In this document: in pieces, positions 5,287 to 8,018 of the stretch | How the letters are laid out: each line of letters opens with the position of its first letter | Position numbering within the stretch: position 1 is the stretch's first letter | Origin: Bacillota bacterium | GTDB lineage: Bacteria > Bacillota > Clostridia > Clostridiales > Clostridiaceae | DNA: 8,018 bases | Assembly: GCA_023451395.1 (NCBI GenBank) | Contig: JAEXZL010000090.1 | Span: 1-8,018, forward strand | Reading direction: 5' to 3' | The notes under the pieces: generated by a model | What the model was told of the DNA's origin: nothing | Seen by the model: the letters and a program-made list of their open reading frames with translations, nothing else | Database searches by the model: none | Made by a program: the position numbers and the translations under genes

Positions 5287-5985
5287 ATGGATAAAATTTT
5301 AGAATGCAGAAATCTTACAAAAAGATATGGAAATAAAACTGCTCTTACTGGGATTAACTTTACCATTGAGCCTGGAAGGATAGTAGGATTATTAGGCCCT
5401 AACGGTAGCGGAAAGAGCACAATTATAAAGCTTGTAAATGGACTTTTGACACCTACTGAGGGAGAAGTGCTTATAAAAGGAAATTATCCAGGGATAGCCA
5501 GCAAGAAAATTGTATCCTATCTTCCAGAGAGAACTTATTTAAATGATTGGATGAAGGTATCGGATATTATTGGATTTTTTAAGGATTTTTATGATGATTT
5601 TAATGAGAATAAGGCATATGACATGCTTAAAAGACTAGATATTAATTCTAATGACAAACTAAAGACTATGTCAAAGGGCACTAAGGAGAAGGTACAGCTT
5701 ATTTTAGTTATGAGCAGAGAGGCAGAGCTTTATTTACTAGATGAGCCCATAGGAGGGGTAGATCCAGCAGCTAGAGACTATATACTAAATACAATAATTT
5801 CTAACTATAATGAAAATGCATCAGTAATCATATCAACTCATCTTATTGCTGATATAGAAAAGATACTTGATGATGTGATTTTTATTTCAAGGGGCGAGGT
5901 GGTTTTATCTTCTTCCGTTGATGCAATAAGAGAGGAAGAAGGTAAATCAGTAGATAGCTTGTTCAGGGAGGTATTTAAATGCTAG
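5287..5985 (+). CDS. ABC transporter ATPase of a GntR-linked ABC-2-type exporter (YtrB-like)
   Basis: This 232-residue nucleotide-binding subunit has Walker A GPNGSGKST (37-45), Walker B ELYLLDEP (147-154), D-loop GGVD (156-159) and H-loop H185. Two motifs differ from the classical form: the Q-loop position reads YLPER with E81 instead of Gln, and the signature is MSKGTKEKV (128-136) rather than LSGGQ. Both are, to my knowledge, usual in this GntR-associated exporter ATPase group, so I do not read them as decay. The ATG follows the regulator's TAA with no gap, with AAGGAG (5272-5277) inside the upstream gene, and its end overlaps the permease by 7 bases, indicating coupled translation. It energises the adjacent membrane protein. 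The substrate is unknown; relatives act in export or cell-envelope stress. Confidence 0.92.
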   Translation: MDKILECRNLTKRYGNKTALTGINFTIEPGRIVGLLGPNGSGKSTIIKLVNGLLTPTEGEVLIKGNYPGIASKKIVSYLPERTYLNDWMKVSDIIGFFKDFYDDFNENKAYDMLKRLDINSNDKLKTMSKGTKEKVQLILVMSREAELYLLDEPIGGVDPAARDYILNTIISNYNENASVIISTHLIADIEKILDDVIFISRGEVVLSSSVDAIREEEGKSVDSLFREVFKC

Positions 5986-6776
5986 GTAAATTAATGAAAT
6001 ATGAATTTAAGGCCACAGGGAGGATGATATTACCTCTTTATGGAGCTTTGATAATCTTTGCAATAATTAATAGATTGACCTTCCCTCTTTTAGAAGTAGG
6101 AGGCCCCATAAGTATACCTGCAGTATTGGCAATGTTTGTTTATGTATTTATAATAATTGCAATCTTTGTTTTAACTTTTATCTTAATGATTCAAAGATTT
6201 TATAAGAATCTTTTCTCCGATGAAGGGTATTTAATGTTTACCATACCAGTTCAGTCCTGGAAGCATATACTAACAAAGCTGTTGACATCTATTGTATGGA
6301 TAGTAGTAAGCCTTATAATAACTATGATTTCGGTGCTTATACTAGCAATAAATATGGAGTTTATAAGTATAATACCTGCATACTACAAAGCCATTGTGGA
6401 ACATGTATTTAACTATGCAGGAGTACATGCTTTCATACTAGGAGCAGAAGGAATACTATTAATGCTTGTGGGACTAGCTAGTAGCATACTGATTATTTAT
6501 TGTTCCATTTCCATAGGGCAGCTTTTTCAAAAGCACAAGCTTCTTGCATCCTTCGGAGCATATTTAGTAATAAGCACAGTAATTCAAACAGTTGGCAGTG
6601 TAATAATGCTTATCTTAGGATTAAGCGCTAATATTAATGAGTGGATAATAAACCTACCACCTCTTACTCTAGGCTATACTGCGGTTAATGTTCTTTTATT
6701 AAGCACTGTTATCCTATCAGCTGCTATGTATTTCATAATCAATTATATTATTAGTAGAAAGCTTAATCTAGAATAA
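5979..6776 (+). CDS. ABC-2-type transporter permease, six membrane segments
   Basis: This 265-residue integral membrane protein has about six hydrophobic segments: near residues 16-35, 48-71, 104-124, 150-175, 185-210 and 235-258. The basic N-terminus (MLGKLMKYEFKATGR) and the cytoplasmic stretch LFSDEGYLMFTIPV (78-91) after the second segment are typical of ABC-2-type permeases in clostridial GntR-ABC operons; that stretch probably contacts the ATPase. ATG 5979 has AGGGAGG (5965-5971) at 7 bases and overlaps the ATPase stop by 7 bases. It is the only permease in the operon, so the functional complex is probably a homodimer with two ATPase subunits. No extracellular binding protein is present, which favours export over import. 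The transported compound (lipid, peptide or antibiotic) is not evident. Confidence 0.87.
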   Translation: MLGKLMKYEFKATGRMILPLYGALIIFAIINRLTFPLLEVGGPISIPAVLAMFVYVFIIIAIFVLTFILMIQRFYKNLFSDEGYLMFTIPVQSWKHILTKLLTSIVWIVVSLIITMISVLILAINMEFISIIPAYYKAIVEHVFNYAGVHAFILGAEGILLMLVGLASSILIIYCSISIGQLFQKHKLLASFGAYLVISTVIQTVGSVIMLILGLSANINEWIINLPPLTLGYTAVNVLLLSTVILSAAMYFIINYIISRKLNLE

Positions 6777-6807
6777 TATTAACTTATACGCCGACAAACC
6801 CCATAAT

Positions 6808-6861
6808 AAGGAGCTCTAAGCCAGTGAGGTAAAATTCTCAAAAGGCTTAGGGCTCCTTTTT
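6808..6861 (+). terminator. Rho-independent terminator ending the GntR-ABC operon
   Basis: AAGGAGCTCTAAGCC (6808-6822) pairs with GGCTTAGGGCTCCTT (6844-6858) over 15 positions with one T-G pair, and runs into TTTTT (6857-6861). The 21-base loop contains a small inner TGAG/CTCA stem. It starts 31 bases after the permease stop and precedes the ATP-grasp promoter. Confidence 0.92.
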
Positions 6862-6928
6862 AGTACCTTGGAATAAGAAGGCTTAGAATAAGAAAGGGAA
6901 TAAAAAAATAGGTGGCCTCCTAGAGCTG

Positions 6929-6937
6929 TGCTATAAT
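6929..6937 (+). promoter_or_regulatory. Extended -10 promoter for the ATP-grasp genes
   Basis: TGCTATAAT is a perfect extended -10 (TGnTATAAT). The -35 region around 6909-6914 (TAGGTG) shows no useful match, which extended -10 promoters tolerate. The predicted start is near 6944, leaving a leader of about 70 bases. That leader contains only a weak stem, AGCTC/GAGCT around AAA, and no riboswitch I recognise. Confidence 0.65.
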
Positions 6938-7014
6938 TAAATGAGATAATTTGTTAAATCTATTTTGCTTCAGAGCTCAAAGAGCTTAGATATACTGTTG
7001 TGGAAGGTGAAATC

Positions 7015-7926
7015 GTGAGTAAATTAACTGCATGGATTGTATATAACGGAAATATGCTTCAGGAAAAGTTTTTATATCATGTAAAATGGCTTAAGAAAGA
7101 GGCTGAAAACCAGGGAGTGGAGGCTATCCTTATAAGGAATACGGAGCTTTTAGCAGGTTTTTCTCAGGGAAGGACAGTACTAATGGGAAAGTACAGCGAT
7201 AAAAGGCCAGATTTTGTACTCTTTTGGGATAAGGATGTGAATTTAGCTTCCCATTTGGAGAGCCTTGGTTTTAAGGTCTTTAACAGCTCTAGGAGTATAG
7301 CCCTATGTGATGATAAGATACTAACCTATAAAACCTTGGCAGATAAGAATATTCCCATGGCTAAAACCATAATTGCTCCTTTTGTATATGGAAATATGAA
7401 AATTGAAAACCTAGAGTTTTTTGATTATGCAGAAGAGGAGCTTGGATATCCTCTTATAATAAAGGAGGCCTACGGATCCTTTGGGGCACAGGTTTATATG
7501 GTGAAGGATAAGGAGGAGCTTTTGAAAAAGGTTTTAGAAATCGGACCTAAGCCCTGCCTCCTTCAGGAATACATAAAGAGCAGTCATGGAAGAGATATAA
7601 GGATAAATGTAGTAGGAAATGAGGTTGTAGCCTCTATGTTTAGACAATCTAAAGGAGACTTTAGAGCTAATATAAGTGCTGGAGGAACTATGGAAGCTTA
7701 TGAGCCTAATGAAGAGGAAAAGTCTTTAGCTATTAAGTGCTCAAAGATAATTGGAGCGGATTTTGCAGGAATTGATCTTCTCTTTGGCAAGAAGGGTGAG
7801 AGGATAGTATGTGAGGTAAATTCTAATGCTCATATGAAGAATATTTATGATTGCACAGGTATTAATGTGGCGGAAAAAATCATAAGCTATGTGATAGAAA
7901 GGATAGGGAAAGAGCATGAGGCTTAG
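7015..7926 (+). CDS. RimK-like ATP-grasp ligase, substrate unknown
   Basis: This 303-residue cytoplasmic ATP-grasp enzyme presumably joins a carboxylate to an amine through an acyl phosphate. The N-terminal preATP-grasp domain starts LTAWIVYN and reaches CDDK (98-101). The nucleotide-binding part shows YPLIIKEAYGSFGAQV (145-160) with K150 and the flexible glycine loop, QEYI (184-187), GRDIRINVVG (192-201) and RANISAGG (217-224). Metal ligands fit D254, E267 and N269 in GIDLLF and CEVNSN. Length and motifs fit RimK/alpha-L-glutamate-ligase-like proteins, but specificity lies outside these motifs, so glutamate ligation is not shown. I chose GTG 7015, with AGGTGA (7005-7010) 4 bases away, a normal distance for that part of the Shine-Dalgarno; the in-frame GTG at 7000 has no RBS. 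A second related gene overlaps its end by 11 bases. Confidence 0.88.
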   Translation: MSKLTAWIVYNGNMLQEKFLYHVKWLKKEAENQGVEAILIRNTELLAGFSQGRTVLMGKYSDKRPDFVLFWDKDVNLASHLESLGFKVFNSSRSIALCDDKILTYKTLADKNIPMAKTIIAPFVYGNMKIENLEFFDYAEEELGYPLIIKEAYGSFGAQVYMVKDKEELLKKVLEIGPKPCLLQEYIKSSHGRDIRINVVGNEVVASMFRQSKGDFRANISAGGTMEAYEPNEEEKSLAIKCSKIIGADFAGIDLLFGKKGERIVCEVNSNAHMKNIYDCTGINVAEKIISYVIERIGKEHEA

Positions 7927-8018
7927 GGGATGGCTTGTTTATAATAAAGAGGATAGAGAAAGAAACAGTTCATTTATTGCTTGGTTTTTACAGGAGACTG
8001 AGGAGCTTAATATTGAGC
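7916..8018 (+). CDS. Second ATP-grasp-like protein, probable paralogue, cut by window edge
   Basis: Only 34 codons are visible. The start MRLRGWLVYNKEDRERNSSF aligns with the start of the preceding ATP-grasp protein: GWLVYN matches AWIVYN, and IAWFLQETEELNIE matches HVKWLKKEAENQGVE at almost the same distance (tryptophans 17 and 18 residues apart). This implies a tandem duplicate with the same preATP-grasp domain. The ATG overlaps the upstream gene by 11 bases, with AGGGA (7905-7909) 6 bases before it, so translation is probably coupled. The catalytic domain lies beyond the window, so whether it is an active ATP-grasp enzyme cannot be seen. Confidence 0.72.
   Translation, partial: MRLRGWLVYNKEDRERNSSFIAWFLQETEELNIE

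Noticed and set aside
6974..6987. Small hairpin (AGCTC-AAA-GAGCT) as a riboswitch or attenuator in the ATP-grasp leader
   Set aside because: The stem is only five bases, there is no T-run, and no known riboswitch core is visible.
7000..7014. Upstream GTG start for the first ATP-grasp gene
   Set aside because: No RBS lies before it, while AGGTGA at 7005-7010 serves GTG 7015.
1..8018. Defence island, prophage, insertion sequence or recent transfer
   Set aside because: There are no transposase, integrase, nuclease or toxin genes, no terminal repeats and no tRNA-linked boundary; codon use looks uniform across all genes.

Overview
The window looks like chromosomal DNA of a low-GC Gram-positive anaerobe, most likely Clostridiaceae (Clostridium or a close relative). 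This rests on the AT-rich sequence, heavy AGA/ATA codon use, strong AGGAGG-type ribosome binding sites, consensus sigma-A promoters, and the gene families present. All ten genes (eight complete, two cut by the window edges) lie on the + strand. I see no tRNA, rRNA, CRISPR array, insertion sequence or phage gene. No gap between genes exceeds 300 bases.

Region 1 (1-809) is the 3' part of a TIGR01212/YtqA-type radical SAM gene, probably mnmL, which acts in tRNA wobble-uridine modification. Region 2 (about 810-3742) is a compact operon: a UgpC/MsmX-type sugar-ABC ATPase, a PucR/CdaR-type helix-turn-helix regulator, and a ComB-like 2-phosphosulfolactate phosphatase. It ends in a long hairpin. The ATPase gene is preceded by nested inverted repeats whose outer right arm covers its Shine-Dalgarno sequence. 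Region 3 (3771-4781) is a single-gene unit for a DUF368/PopT-type polyprenyl-phosphate translocase, with a near-consensus promoter, a structured leader and a strong terminator.

Region 4 (4791-6861) is a self-contained transporter operon: consensus promoter, a large palindromic operator overlapping the -10, a YtrA-type GntR repressor, an ABC ATPase, a six-helix ABC-2-type permease, and a terminator. The genes abut or overlap, so translation is probably coupled, and the repressor probably controls its own operon. Region 5 (6929-8018) begins with an extended -10 promoter and encodes two tandem, overlapping RimK-like ATP-grasp genes that look like paralogues. The second is cut off after 34 codons.

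Most of the window is ordinary chromosomal housekeeping and transport. The parts most worth a second look are the RBS-sequestering structure before the UgpC/MsmX gene, the 36-bp operator with an overlapping extra half-site, the ATP-grasp pair of unknown substrate, and the ComB homologue in an organism not expected to make coenzyme M. I found no convincing novel defence or mobile system.
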